64,000 nucleotides of DNA from Marseilla massiliensis (GCF_016899955.1 NZ_JACJJL010000007.1:102168-166167), one strand, 5' to 3'; shown: positions 39,394 to 48,447, counted from the stretch's first letter. Notes: generated by a model from the sequence alone, not told the origin. Translations and numbers: made by a program.

Positions 39394-39675
39394 TATCTTT
39401 GCATAAGATAAGCTGCACTCGGGCAATTGTGAGCAAGCTCACTTGCCTCTCGCTTGCATTATCTTTGCATAAGATAAGTTGCACTCGGGCAATTGTGAGC
39501 AAGCTCACTTGCCTCTCGCTTGCATTATCTTTGCATAAGATAAGCTGCACTCGGGCAATTGTGAGCGAGCTCCCTTGCCTCTCGCTTGCATTATCTTTGC
39601 ATAAGATAAGCTGTGCTCGGGAAATTGTGAGCTGGCTCACTTGCCACTCGCTTGCATAATCCTTGGATAAGGTAA
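39394..39675. repeat. 66-bp tandem repeat array with promoter-like boxes
   Basis: Four consecutive 66-bp units begin at 39394, 39460, 39526 and 39592; a degenerate fifth start follows at 39658. Each unit begins TATCTTTGCATAAGATAAG, which is both a TAnnTTTG -7 box and, with the T before it, part of the dyad TTATCTT/AAGATAA. Each also contains a second dyad GTGAGC-NN-GCTCAC. Unit 3 has one arm mismatch (GCTCCC). Unit 4 has a different spacer (TG) but intact arms. The period is constant and there are no variable spacers. Confidence 0.9.
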
Positions 39676-39903
39676 AGGCATGGGGGTGCATGCAAGCCAA
39701 GGCTTTCGGGCATCCTGCTGCGGCATGGTTGCTTTGGTTGCCAGTGGCCGTGTACGTACGGTTGCCGGCTGCGGTGCATCCGTGGGCCGGACGGCATATT
39801 CACTATGGGGGCGTAAGGCAGGTTGTGTTCTGGAATGTCCGCGAGTAATATTTGTTTACAAGGTTGGATGGCTTTCTGTGGCGGTGGCGTGGCTGTGCAA
39901 GAT

Positions 39904-39983
39904 GGCCTGCACTGTTGTGCGGAATGGGCCGTTTGGCATTGGAAAACAGGCCGTTTTGCCGACTTGTTCGGCAGGTTTTGCAA
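39904..39983. repeat. Intergenic degenerate repeat block D
   Basis: Units GGAATGGGCCGTTTGGCATT (39921-39940), AACAGGCCGTTTTGCCGAC and CGGCAGGTTTTGCAAG belong to the dispersed family. It lies upstream of the DUF3078 gene. Confidence 0.6.
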
Positions 39984-40103
39984 GTGACTGGATGCCAGGG
40001 TGATACGCTTGTCGGGTGGGGTTTGAATTTGTTTTACAGTGCCGGCGGGCGTAAACGTGGCCTTTTGGCCCGTCCGATGGCGGCGAGCAATTAAATAAAG
40101 ATA

Positions 40104-41411
40104 ATGTCGATGAAGATAAGATACGCAGTGTTGATTGTGGCCCTTTTGCTTGGGGTGGAACATATTTCGGCTCAACGGGGCCACAACCGCCACAAGTTGG
40201 CCGACACGGTCAATGTGGTCAAGGCCTACATGGACTCGTTGCGCCTGTGCAGGCAGAGGCTCGACTCGGCGGCGGCGCGTGCCGGAGCCGGTGCCGACCA
40301 CTCTGACGACGGGCGTTTCTACCGCCTCTTCGTGCCGCTGACGTTTTACCACTCGGCTGCCGACAAGGCCCTCGGGGCCGACTCATGCGGCAGTGCCGAC
40401 GACCCGATGGCCGATGCCGTCGACGACGCTTTGCTCAGGGTGTACCTTGGGCGGCCCGACCTGGTGCGCAACACTGAGACCGCGCTCAGGCAGGCCGGCA
40501 CGCTCAGGAATGACATCCTGGGCGAACCGATGAAGCAAGACCTCGACCTGGTGGAGCGGGTTGAGACCGTGCCCGATGTCGATGCGCTCGCCCCGGCGGT
40601 TGTGATGGTCAAGAAGCCCAATTTCTGGACGTTCGGTGGCGACAGCTATGTGCAGCTGCTGCAGAACTATGTGTCGGATAACTGGTACAAGGGGGGCGAG
40701 AGCAACTATTCGATGGTGGGCAACCTGACGCTCACGGCCAACTACAACAACAAGAGCCGGGTGAAGTTTGAGAACAAGCTCGAGATGAAGCTGGGGTTCC
40801 AGACCTCGCGCGACGACACGCTGCATAAGTTCAAGACAAACAACGACCTGTTGCGATACACCGGCAAGCTGGGCCTGCAGGCAAAGAACAATTGGTATTA
40901 CACCATACAGCTGCTGGCATACACGCAGTTTACAAAGGGCCTGAAGAGCAACGACAAGAAGGTTTACTCTGATTTCATGTCGCCTTTCAACCTCAATGTC
41001 GGCCTTGGTATGGACTATGCTGTCTCTACAAAGAACAAGCGCCTTACGGGCAGCGTCAACCTCTCTGCGCTGGCTTTCAACTTCCTGTTCGTAGGTCGTA
41101 AGAACCTCGGGGGCGACTATGGGGTGGTGGGCGACCACCATACCAAGGAGGACTTCGGTTCGCAGGTCACCGTCGACCTTACCTGGACCATCACCGACCA
41201 GATAAAGTGGAAGTCGAGGTTCTATGCCTACACCACTTACGAGCGGTTGCAGATGGAGTGGGAGAATACCATTACGCTGAACATAAGCAAGTACATCAGC
41301 ACCAACATTTTCCTCTACCCGCGCTTCGACGACGGCGGCAACTATGACGAAAACCTTGGCTACTGGCAGTTTAAGGAATATTGTTCGCTGGGATTCTCTT
41401 ATGATTTCTGA
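40104..41411 (+). CDS. DUF3078 outer-membrane protein
   Basis: This encodes 435 residues with a signal peptide (about 1-24, ending ISAQ; ATG 40110 is an alternative start). Residues 25-165 are a polar region unique to this protein. From about 172 the DUF3078 signature appears: NFWTFGGDSYVQLLQNYVSD then NWYKGGESNYSMVGNLTL, followed by barrel-like strands to the C-terminal aromatic end (FSYDF). The family is Bacteroidetes-specific and of unknown function, probably an outer-membrane barrel. The long upstream region with a promoter-like tandem array suggests unusual regulation. Confidence 0.82.
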   Translation: MSMKIRYAVLIVALLLGVEHISAQRGHNRHKLADTVNVVKAYMDSLRLCRQRLDSAAARAGAGADHSDDGRFYRLFVPLTFYHSAADKALGADSCGSADDPMADAVDDALLRVYLGRPDLVRNTETALRQAGTLRNDILGEPMKQDLDLVERVETVPDVDALAPAVVMVKKPNFWTFGGDSYVQLLQNYVSDNWYKGGESNYSMVGNLTLTANYNNKSRVKFENKLEMKLGFQTSRDDTLHKFKTNNDLLRYTGKLGLQAKNNWYYTIQLLAYTQFTKGLKSNDKKVYSDFMSPFNLNVGLGMDYAVSTKNKRLTGSVNLSALAFNFLFVGRKNLGGDYGVVGDHHTKEDFGSQVTVDLTWTITDQIKWKSRFYAYTTYERLQMEWENTITLNISKYISTNIFLYPRFDDGGNYDENLGYWQFKEYCSLGFSYDF

Positions 41412-41547
41412 CGGTTTCCAGATGCATTCGGCCATGCCAAGGGGCGCTCGTGCCAAGGCTTTTGCTGCCACTTGGCTTAATCTGGTCTTTGCAATGTGGT
41501 TGTGGCAGCGGTGGCTTGCCTGTGCCGCGGCTTGGGTGGTGAAACGA

Positions 41548-41595
41548 TTATGCGCCTGCTTGCTATTGCCATAGGCAGAGCATGCAGGCGCATAA
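41548..41595. terminator. Bidirectional hairpin between the DUF3078 and DUF1573 genes
   Basis: Perfect 12-bp arms TTATGCGCCTGC (41548-41559) and GCAGGCGCATAA (41584-41595), located between convergent genes. There is no strong T-run on either side, so termination may be factor-assisted. Confidence 0.65.
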
Positions 41596-41629
41596 CTTGT
41601 AGTCTTGTTGTCGTCTGGTTGCCGGTTTG

Positions 41630-42034
41630 TTATTTGGCGGCCTCCATGTCGCCTTCTATGTATAGCCTGGTCATCTCGACGGCACCGTTGGTTCTGATGG
41701 TTATCGACTTCTTGAAGTGGCCGGGAAACTTGCCCGTTCCGTTGTAGGTCACCTTAATCTTGCCCTTCTGGCCTGGCTGCACAGGAGCTTTTGTGTACTC
41801 CGGCACTGCGCAACCGCAGCTTGCCACGGCTTGGTTTATTATCAGCGGGGCCTCGCCTACGTTGGTATATGTAAATTCACATGTCACTTTCGGCGACGAC
41901 TCAGAGAACTTGCCGAAGTTGTGGGTTGTCTTGTCGAACTTTATTTCAGCTTGTTTCTTGCCGTTTTCAGACTGCGCAATGGCCGCCGTGAGGCAGCAAA
42001 CCATCAGGATTGACAATAGGATAATTTTCTTCAT
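41630..42034 (-). CDS. DUF1573 domain protein
   Basis: This encodes 134 residues with a signal peptide (about 1-20, ending AIAQ). The rest is a single Ig-like DUF1573 domain: FDKTTHNFGKFSESSPKVTC, FTYTNVGEAPLIINQAVASCGCAVPEY, and IKVTYNGTGKFPGHFKKSI. The CGC motif is typical. These periplasmic or surface proteins are common in Bacteroidetes; their role is unknown. A -7 box (TAATTTTG, minus strand) lies 27 bp upstream of the start. Confidence 0.9.
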   Translation of the reverse strand: MKKIILLSILMVCCLTAAIAQSENGKKQAEIKFDKTTHNFGKFSESSPKVTCEFTYTNVGEAPLIINQAVASCGCAVPEYTKAPVQPGQKGKIKVTYNGTGKFPGHFKKSITIRTNGAVEMTRLYIEGDMEAAK

Positions 42035-42060
42035 ACTGCTGTTCTTTTGTTTAACGAGGG

Positions 42061-42068
42061 CAAAATTA
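42061..42068 (-). promoter_or_regulatory. Predicted -7 box of the DUF1573 gene
   Basis: The minus strand reads TAATTTTG followed by C, matching TAnnTTTG, 26 bp before the ATG at 42034. The -33 element is weak. Confidence 0.5.
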
Positions 42069-42197
42069 CCCCTTTTTCGCTATTGTTGTATGGCTTACAT
42101 GCTTTATTTTTTATAAATTAACACTGCCGCCCCTGAGTGGCGAGTTTATGCGGTGCCGCCGGCGGGTGTTGGCGGGCAGTGCCTCAAGTGGCGTGTT

Positions 42198-43322
42198 TCA
42201 GTCGTCGCCGAGCAGTTTGTAGTACTCGGTGGCGCCGAGCAGGAAGCAGCCAACGCCGAAGTCTTCGAAGTCGGACACCTTGTCGTATGTCACCGGCTGC
42301 CCTGCCGAGGGGTCTTTGCCGGTGCCCTGCACGTAGCCCAGGAAGCCGTCGCGGTGCAGTGCCTCGGTGGCGATGGCCTTCCAAGCCTTGTCGGCCACGG
42401 GGCGGAACTGGCTCTCCTTCAGGTAGCCCTTGCGCAGCCCCCAGCTGATGCCGTAGAGGAAGAGGGCCGTGCCGCTGGTTTCCTTGCCGCCGTATGTTGC
42501 CGGCGAGACAAGGCTCACGTTCCAGAAACCGTCTTCCCGCTGGCATTTCGCCAACGCGTCACACATGGCCGTGAAGTCTTTCTTCAGCTCCTTGTAAACC
42601 TTTCCGCGCGGTTTCATCTGGTCCATTGTCCTTACCAGGGCCGCCAGCACCCATCCGTTGCCGCGCGACCAGTAGCACTGCTTGCCGTCTTTCTCCTTGT
42701 ATGGCGGCACATAGTCGGCGTCGCGCCACCACAAGCCGTCGGCTTCGTTGAACAGTCCGCCGCCACATTCGTTGCGGCTCCAGTGGTACATGTCCATCGC
42801 GTGGTCTATGTAGGCCTTGTCGCCCGTAATCTTATACATCTGCGCATACACCGGCATGGCCATCTGTATGGCGTCTATCCATGTCCAGTAGCCCAGCTTC
42901 GTCTCAGCCATCTGCCCCCTGATGTTTTCCATAGTGGGGCGCATCATGGCCGAGTCGCCCGTCATCACGAATCGGTCGAGATAGGTTTGCGAGCAGCATT
43001 GGTTGTCGGCGTCGCGTGTAGACGTGCCGTCGCGCGGTGTCCATTTGTGGAAGGCGGCCCACCGGTCGGTATAGTCGATGTACTCGTTCTTCGGGTCTAT
43101 GCCGTAGAGGGCCATCAGTCCTTCATAGTAGACGGCCCTTGTCCACAGGCTGCTCGGGCGTATCTTCTTTACGTTGGTAGGTTCGGTGGGGTCGGCATAC
43201 TTTGCCATGAAGTAGTCGTTGGCATTGCGTGCTGCGTCGAGCACCTCTGCCTGGGTGGCCGTTTGTGCCACGGCGGGCAAGGCTATCGCCACTGCCGCCA
43301 CGAAAGTCAGGATTTTATTCAT
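42198..43322 (-). CDS. Glycoside hydrolase family 88/105, unsaturated rhamnogalacturonyl hydrolase-like
   Basis: This encodes 374 residues with a signal peptide (about 1-19, ending PAVAQ). It has an alpha/alpha-barrel pattern with family landmarks: WTWIDAIQMAMPVYAQ (Asp near 149), CYWSRGNGWVLAALVR and DGFWNVSLVSPATYGGKETSGTA-type sequence. GH105 enzymes remove the unsaturated uronic acid left by pectate or rhamnogalacturonan lyases. The signal peptide suggests a periplasmic site. No SusC/SusD or lyase gene lies nearby, so it is an isolated glycan-degradation gene. Confidence 0.87.
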   Translation of the reverse strand: MNKILTFVAAVAIALPAVAQTATQAEVLDAARNANDYFMAKYADPTEPTNVKKIRPSSLWTRAVYYEGLMALYGIDPKNEYIDYTDRWAAFHKWTPRDGTSTRDADNQCCSQTYLDRFVMTGDSAMMRPTMENIRGQMAETKLGYWTWIDAIQMAMPVYAQMYKITGDKAYIDHAMDMYHWSRNECGGGLFNEADGLWWRDADYVPPYKEKDGKQCYWSRGNGWVLAALVRTMDQMKPRGKVYKELKKDFTAMCDALAKCQREDGFWNVSLVSPATYGGKETSGTALFLYGISWGLRKGYLKESQFRPVADKAWKAIATEALHRDGFLGYVQGTGKDPSAGQPVTYDKVSDFEDFGVGCFLLGATEYYKLLGDD

Positions 43323-43350
43323 ATATGCTTCCGGTTGAATATTGATGTCG

Positions 43351-43358
43351 CAAAGTTA
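43351..43358 (-). promoter_or_regulatory. Predicted -7 box of the GH105-like gene
   Basis: The minus strand reads TAACTTTG followed by C, matching TAnnTTTG, 28 bp before the ATG at 43322. Confidence 0.5.
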
Positions 43359-43596
43359 AGAAAAATAAGTTGAAAGGCTGTCTTTTTTGGCCGTTTTGCT
43401 GGCCGGAAGCCATAAAAATGGGGCAAATGGTGCCTCCGGTCGTACCTTGTGGCCTACAGGCAGCCACAAATGCCGCCATCCGCCCGTGCCCCACCGCCCG
43501 GCCGGGCTTGGCTTGCGGCGTGGCGTGGCCGCATGCGGGGCGGTGTGCGTGCGCCCTTGGCAAGTCATCATTTATCGTCGGTTTTTACATGAAAAG

Positions 43597-43628
43597 TTTG
43601 CTCGTTCACTGATTTTTGCCTACTTTTG
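43597..43628 (+). promoter_or_regulatory. Predicted aspS promoter
   Basis: TTTG at 43597-43600 and TACTTTTG at 43621-43628 with exactly 20 bp between: a full match to the Bacteroidetes -33/-7 consensus, 32 bp before the aspS ATG. Confidence 0.75.
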
Positions 43629-43660
43629 CATTCCAGTAAGAACATATCACCATAAATAAT

Positions 43661-45418
43661 ATGTATAGAACTAAGACATGTGGAGAACTTCGCGCGTCTG
43701 ACAACGGCAGTGTCGTAACGCTTGCCGGATGGGTTCAGCGCAGCAGAAAGATGGGCGGCATGACGTTTGTAGACCTTCGTGACCGCTATGGCATCACCCA
43801 GCTCGTGTTCAACGAGGCCGTCGACAAGGAGCTTTGCGAGCGTGCCAACAAGCTCGGGCGTGAGTATTGCGTGCAGGTCACGGGCAAGGTGTGCGAGCGT
43901 GAGAGCAAAAACGCCAATATGCCCACGGGCGACATTGAGGTCATTGCATCAGAGTTGAACGTGCTCAGCGAGAGCCTCACGCCGCCGTTCACCATCGAAG
44001 ACAACACTGACGGAGGCGACGACATTCGCATGAAATACCGTTATCTCGACCTGCGCAGGGCTGCCGTGCGACGCAACCTCGAGCTCCGCCACAGGATGAC
44101 GATACTCATTCGCAACTTCCTCGACTCAAAGCAATTCATCGAGGTGGAGACTCCGATACTCATAGGCTCTACCCCCGAGGGCGCGCGCGATTTCGTAGTG
44201 CCCTCACGCATGAACCCCGGGCAGTTCTACGCCCTGCCGCAGAGCCCGCAGACGCTTAAGCAGTTGCTCATGGTGAGCGGCTTCGACCGTTACTTCCAGA
44301 TAGCCAAGTGCTTCCGCGACGAGGACTTGCGGGCCGACCGCCAGCCCGAGTTCACCCAGATAGACTGCGAGATGAGCTTTGTCGACCAGGACGATGTGAT
44401 AGACTTGTTTGAGGAAATGGCTCGCCATCTGTTCCGTGAGATACGCGGCGTTGAGCTGCCGAAGCTGCAGCAGATGACGTGGCACGAGGCCATGCGCCGC
44501 TTCGGCAGCGACAAGCCCGACCTGCGTTTCGGCATGGAGTTTGTCGAACTGATGGACGTTTTGAAGACTGGGGCGTTCCCGGTGTTCGACTCTGCCGAGT
44601 ACATCGGTGGAATTTGCGTGCCCGGATGCGCCTCGTACACGCGCAAGCAGCTCGACCAGCTCACCGACTTCGTCAAGCGTCCGCAGATAGGTGCAAAGGG
44701 CCTTGTCTACGTCAAGTACAATGCCGACGGCTCGGTGAAGTCGAGCATCGACAAGTTCTACGGCCCGGAGGTGTTCCAAAAGCTCAAGGAGAAGATGGGG
44801 GCAAGCGACGGCGACCTCGTGCTGATACTCAGTGGCGACAAGCCAAACAAGGCCCGCATGCAGCTTTGCGCCCTGCGCCTGGAGATGGGCGACCGCCTCG
44901 GCCTGCGCGACAAAGACCGTTTCGAGTGCCTCTGGATAGTGGATTTCCCGCTGTTCGAGTGGAGCGACGAGGAGCAGCGGCTCATGTCTACCCACCATCC
45001 GTTCACCATGCCCAACCCCGACGACATACCTTTGCTCGATGAGCATCCTGAGCGGGTGCGTGCCAAGGCCTACGATTTCGTGTGCAACGGCATCGAGGTG
45101 GGAGGCGGAAGCCTGCGTATACACGACGGCAAGCTGCAGGAGAAGATGTTCGGCATACTCGGCTTCACTCCCGAGAAGGCCATGGCGCAGTTTGGTTTCC
45201 TCATCAACGCGTTCAAGTATGGCGCACCGCCTCACGCAGGACTGGCTTTCGGGCTCGACAGGTTTGTGAGCATCATGGCCGGGCTCGACTCCATACGCGA
45301 CTGCATAGCATTCCCGAAGAACAACAGCGGGCGCGACGTAATGCTCGATGCACCCGGCGTTCTTGATGTAAAGCAGCTTGAAGAATTGCACTTAAAGGTT
45401 GATTTAGGTCAAGAATAA
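43661..45418 (+). CDS. aspS: Aspartyl-tRNA synthetase
   Basis: This encodes 585 residues, the bacterial-type class II enzyme. It has an N-terminal OB-fold anticodon domain (about 1-110, [19 protein letters not shown]), then the catalytic core with motif 2 [16 protein letters not shown] at about 218, a bacterial insertion domain (about 290-420), and motif 3 [15 protein letters not shown] at about 527. It charges tRNA-Asp. Its own promoter is a perfect consensus match. Confidence 0.98.
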   Translation: MYRTKTCGELRASDNGSVVTLAGWVQRSRKMGGMTFVDLRDRYGITQLVFNEAVDKELCERANKLGREYCVQVTGKVCERESKNANMPTGDIEVIASELNVLSESLTPPFTIEDNTDGGDDIRMKYRYLDLRRAAVRRNLELRHRMTILIRNFLDSKQFIEVETPILIGSTPEGARDFVVPSRMNPGQFYALPQSPQTLKQLLMVSGFDRYFQIAKCFRDEDLRADRQPEFTQIDCEMSFVDQDDVIDLFEEMARHLFREIRGVELPKLQQMTWHEAMRRFGSDKPDLRFGMEFVELMDVLKTGAFPVFDSAEYIGGICVPGCASYTRKQLDQLTDFVKRPQIGAKGLVYVKYNADGSVKSSIDKFYGPEVFQKLKEKMGASDGDLVLILSGDKPNKARMQLCALRLEMGDRLGLRDKDRFECLWIVDFPLFEWSDEEQRLMSTHHPFTMPNPDDIPLLDEHPERVRAKAYDFVCNGIEVGGGSLRIHDGKLQEKMFGILGFTPEKAMAQFGFLINAFKYGAPPHAGLAFGLDRFVSIMAGLDSIRDCIAFPKNNSGRDVMLDAPGVLDVKQLEELHLKVDLGQE

Positions 45419-45470
45419 TGCCGGCGTGGTGAAACTGGGCAGTTTTATAGCAGATTGGAGTAGGTAAAAT

Positions 45471-45501
45471 TTTGCCATGAACGAAAAAAAAATTACTTTT
45501 G
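45471..45501 (+). promoter_or_regulatory. Predicted promoter of the winged-helix gene
   Basis: TTTG at 45471-45474 and TACTTTTG at 45494-45501 with 19 bp between, followed by an AT-rich leader of about 59 nt. A strong consensus match, in keeping with a highly expressed DNA-binding protein. Confidence 0.75.
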
Positions 45502-45560
45502 CAATCACAGTAAGGGATTATTAATTAATTCTATATAATTGCATTAATTCAAAGAGAACT

Positions 45561-45845
45561 ATGGCAGAAAAGAAAACAACAACAAAGAAGACGGCCGCAG
45601 AGCCAAAGAAGACGACAGCTAAGAAGACTGCTGCCAAGAAGGTTGCAGTAGCCCTGACGGCTGAGAATGTAGGTTTCAAGGCAGGCGACGTTTACAACGC
45701 TCTCAATGAGGCTGGGGTCGCTCTTTCAGTAGAGGAGATTGCCCAGGCTGCTAAAATTACTGTTGAGGAAACCCTTTTGGGCATAGGCTGGCTCTTCAAG
45801 GAAGGCAAGATTGTTTCCGTTGAAGACAAGGTTGCATTGGCTTAA
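45561..45845 (+). CDS. Lys/Ala-rich winged-helix (DUF2582-type) DNA-binding protein
   Basis: This encodes 94 residues. The first about 30 residues are a histone-H1-like tail of Lys, Thr and Ala (MAEKKTTTKKTAAEPKKTTA, then KKTAAKKVAV). The rest is a compact winged helix: VGFKAGDVYNALNEAG, LSVEEIAQAAKITVEETLLG, IGWLFKEGKIVSVED. This matches the small winged-helix family (DUF2582) frequent in Bacteroidetes. It is probably an abundant nucleoid-associated or regulatory protein; targets are unknown. It is monocistronic, with a strong promoter and its own terminator. Confidence 0.85.
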   Translation: MAEKKTTTKKTAAEPKKTTAKKTAAKKVAVALTAENVGFKAGDVYNALNEAGVALSVEEIAQAAKITVEETLLGIGWLFKEGKIVSVEDKVALA

Positions 45846-45872
45846 TTATTGTAATACGTCATTAATCATAGG

Positions 45873-45912
45873 GAAAGGGTCGGTATGGCTTGAGCTTACC
45901 GGCCCTTTCTTG
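45873..45912 (+). terminator. Intrinsic terminator of the winged-helix gene
   Basis: Arms GAAAGGGTCGGTA (45873-45885) and TACCGGCCCTTTC (45897-45909) pair along 13 positions with one G-T wobble, followed by TTGT. Confidence 0.85.
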
Positions 45913-45971
45913 TATCAGACAACAGCGGCCGGCCGCATGCGGAACAAGGCCGGCAAGGCAGCGACAGCATA

Positions 45972-46334
45972 ATGGGTGAAACGGTTTACGACAGCCAGAT
46001 TGTAGGCATTCTGGCGAAGATGGGCGACAAGGGCATGAGTGTGCAGATGCTTGCAAAGCATTTGTACAACATGAATTGCAGTCTTTTTGAAGATCGCGAC
46101 ATCGACGCCATGCGCCGCTACGTGCAGCAGTTCGTGCTGCGCAACTCGAGGTCGCCTTTGTCTTTGCTTGAGCGCATGGAGCGCCGTGGCTTCTACCGCC
46201 TCAATCCACGCCGCGCCTTTGTGCCCCGCCAGTTGGTCTTCGAGTTCAACGGCGGGCAGGCTGCTGACGAAGAGCCCGTCGAAGAAGACGTGGGGCAGCA
46301 GCAGGCCTTGCGCCTTCCCGACCTTTTCTCCTGA
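45972..46334 (+). CDS. Small conserved protein, possible helix-turn-helix
   Basis: This encodes 120 residues. Residues 5-75 are helical and read like a small HTH or HARE-type domain (VGILAKMGDKGMSVQMLAKH, then RRYVQQFVLRNSRSPLSLLE, then RGFYRLNP). The last 40 residues are acidic and Gln-rich, probably disordered. No catalytic motif is seen. I believe similar proteins occur widely in Bacteroidales, but the function is not known to me. It follows a terminator by about 60 bp, and no clear promoter is visible. Confidence 0.6.
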   Translation: MGETVYDSQIVGILAKMGDKGMSVQMLAKHLYNMNCSLFEDRDIDAMRRYVQQFVLRNSRSPLSLLERMERRGFYRLNPRRAFVPRQLVFEFNGGQAADEEPVEEDVGQQQALRLPDLFS

Positions 46335-46460
46335 CGGACAGCAGCCTCTTCTGATGCCGCCGGTGCCTTAGGCATGACGTGGCAGAGCGGCCGTGCAGTC
46401 AACAACCGGTCGGCAGGGGCTTCGACAAGGCTGTGCGGCATAACCCACTGTTGTTCAGCG

Positions 46461-46560
46461 CAATGCGGCATGTGCCGTATTGCCTTGCCATACGGGCTGT
46501 TTTGCAGTTCCGAACAGGCCGTTCGGCATTGCCATACGGCCCGGATTGCAGAGCGGGCCA
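46461..46560. repeat. Intergenic degenerate repeat block E
   Basis: Contains TTGCCATACGGGCTGTTTTG (46485-46504), AACAGGCCGTTCGGCATTGC and TTGCCATACGGCCCGGATTG (46529-46548). The last differs from the block G unit by only two bases, strong evidence that the blocks are copies of one element. Confidence 0.7.
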
Positions 46561-46827
46561 CCAAAGGCAGCGGGGCACGGCGCCGCATCAGGCTGTCAGG
46601 CCCTGTCGATTCACCGTAGCTGTCCGGCCGTAAAGCTCCCAAGCCATGCGTTTGTTCGGCCATGCCTCACTGTCTGCGCCTATTGCCGACTTGCTTGGGG
46701 CGTCGGCGGAATGGAGCGGCAGGCGATGTGCCTGCGGGCAGATTGGGGCATGGGCCAATCATGGCAATAAGCAGGCTTATGCGTCACGCGCTGCGGCTGA
46801 AGGTTTTGTCCGGCATTGTTTTTATTA

Positions 46828-46844
46828 AAAATCCGGGGGATTTT
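46828..46844. promoter_or_regulatory. Palindrome upstream of xylB, possible operator
   Basis: AAAATCCGGGGGATTTT is a perfect 7-bp inverted repeat with a 3-nt spacer, 41 bp before the xylB ATG. The size and position fit a dimeric repressor or activator site controlling xylBA. No regulator gene is next to it. Confidence 0.4.
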
Positions 46845-46885
46845 GTCCGAATGAACGTATTATTATATGAATGGATAAAATTTAA

Positions 46886-48394
46886 ATGACTAATATGGCA
46901 AACAGATATTTATTGGGGTTTGATGTCGGCAGCAGTTCTGTCAAGGCGTCACTCGTAGACGCCGACAGCGGGAAATGCGTTGCGTCGGCATTCTATCCCG
47001 GTCATGAGGCACCCATCCTGGCGGTTAAGTCGGGTTGGGCAGAGCAAGAGCCACAGTCGTGGTGGGAATACGCCAAGCTCAGCTTGGCAAAGGTGATGGC
47101 AGAGTCTGGCGCCGCAGCCGGCGACATAAAGGCCATTGGCATCTCTTACCAGATGCATGGTCTCGTATGCGTTGACAAAGACCTGCAGCCCCTGCGCCCC
47201 TCCATAATATGGTGCGATTCGCGTGCCGTGCCCTATGGCGAGCGCGCATTTGCCGAGATAGGGCAGGAGAAATGCCTGTCCCACCTGCTCAACTCTCCTG
47301 GCAACTTCACGGCTGCCAAGCTGGCGTGGGTCAAGGACAACGAAGCCGACACCGTCTACAATCATATATATAAGGTGATGCTGCCTGGCGACTATATAGC
47401 CATGAAGCTCAGCGGCGAAGTTAATACCACCATGAGCGGACTGAGCGAGGGCATGTTTTGGGATTTCAAGGAGAACGGAGTGGCAACGTTCCTCATGGAC
47501 TACTACGGCTTCGACCCCTCGCTGCTGGCCGATGTGGTGCCCACATTCAGCATACAGAGCCGCGTTTCGGCCGAGGCAGCCGCCGAGACTGGCCTGAAGG
47601 AGGGTACGCCCATAACCTACCGCGCCGGCGACCAGCCCAACAACGCGCTGAGCCTCAATGTGTTCAATCCCGGCGAGATAGCCTCGACGGCAGGCACGTC
47701 GGGCGTGGTCTACGGGGTGCTCGGCGAGGTCAATTACGACAAGAAGAGCCGCGTGAACACCTTTGCCCACGTAAACCATGGCGAAAACGGGCAGACCAGG
47801 CTCGGAGTGTTGCTGTGCATCAACGGCACGGGCATACTCAATGCGTGGGTGAGGCGCAACGTGGCGCCCGAAGGCATGGGGTATGCCGAGATGAACGACC
47901 TGGCAGCCACTGCCCCCATAGGCAGCGACGGTGTGTGCATCATTCCCTTCGGCAACGGTGCCGAGCGCGTGCTCGAGAACCGCGAGGTGGGTTGCACCGT
48001 CAGCGGCATTAATTTCAACAAGCACAACAGGGCCCACCTGGTGCGCGCCGCCCAGGAGGGCATCGTGTTCAGCTTCTGCTATGGCATGGAGGTGATGCGC
48101 TCCATGGGCATGGACATACGCAAGATACATGCCGGCCAGGCCAACATGTTCCTAAGCCCGCTGTTCCGAGAGACCCTCGCAGGGGTGAGCGGGGCTGTCA
48201 TAGAGCTCTACGATACCGACGGAAGTGTGGGAGCTGCCCGTGGGGCAGGCATCGGGGCAGGCATCTACAAAGACCACGACGAGGCCTTTGCCACGCTGGC
48301 CAAGCTGCAGGTGGTTGAGCCCGACAGTGCCCGGCGCGACGAGTACATGCAGGCTTATGGGCGATGGAAAGAGGCCTTGGGCAGGCTGATGTGA
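46886..48394 (+). CDS. xylB: Xylulokinase (FGGY family)
   Basis: This encodes 502 residues (ATG at 46886; an in-frame ATG at 46895 is also possible). FGGY kinase motifs: LLGFDVGSSSVKASLVD at the N-terminus, ISYQMHGLVCVDKD (about 88-101), and STAGTSGVVYGVLGE in the C-terminal domain (about 269-283). It phosphorylates xylulose to xylulose 5-phosphate for the pentose phosphate pathway. The pairing with xylose isomerase directly downstream (53 bp) makes xylulose the likely substrate. Confidence 0.93.
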   Translation: MTNMANRYLLGFDVGSSSVKASLVDADSGKCVASAFYPGHEAPILAVKSGWAEQEPQSWWEYAKLSLAKVMAESGAAAGDIKAIGISYQMHGLVCVDKDLQPLRPSIIWCDSRAVPYGERAFAEIGQEKCLSHLLNSPGNFTAAKLAWVKDNEADTVYNHIYKVMLPGDYIAMKLSGEVNTTMSGLSEGMFWDFKENGVATFLMDYYGFDPSLLADVVPTFSIQSRVSAEAAAETGLKEGTPITYRAGDQPNNALSLNVFNPGEIASTAGTSGVVYGVLGEVNYDKKSRVNTFAHVNHGENGQTRLGVLLCINGTGILNAWVRRNVAPEGMGYAEMNDLAATAPIGSDGVCIIPFGNGAERVLENREVGCTVSGINFNKHNRAHLVRAAQEGIVFSFCYGMEVMRSMGMDIRKIHAGQANMFLSPLFRETLAGVSGAVIELYDTDGSVGAARGAGIGAGIYKDHDEAFATLAKLQVVEPDSARRDEYMQAYGRWKEALGRLM

Positions 48395-48447
48395 TTTAGA
48401 GAATGTTTTTTTAATTGATATAAAAACTGTTTTAAACTGAAAATATT

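Larger units (their letters stand above)
43323..43660. other. Divergent intergenic region between the GH105-like gene and aspS
   Basis: About 340 bases holding the minus-strand -7 box of the hydrolase gene (43351-43358), a single copy of the dispersed repeat core (TTTTGGCCGTTTTGCTGGCC at 43385-43404) and the aspS promoter (43597-43628). The middle is GC-rich with no gene. Confidence 0.45.
46335..46885. other. Gene-free stretch upstream of xylB
   Basis: About 550 bases without a gene: repeat block E at 46461-46560, then GC-rich sequence, then an AT-rich 80 bp leader that contains a perfect dyad (46828-46844). I find no good TAnnTTTG box here. Confidence 0.45.

Noticed and set aside
39394..39675. 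CRISPR array
   Set aside because: Units are contiguous at 66 bp with no variable spacers, and no cas genes are in the window.
39399..39700. Apparent repeat protein made of 22-residue units on either strand
   Set aside because: The 66-bp DNA repeat is a multiple of three, so any frame without a stop stays open; no start context or signal fits, and the DNA dyads explain the conservation better.
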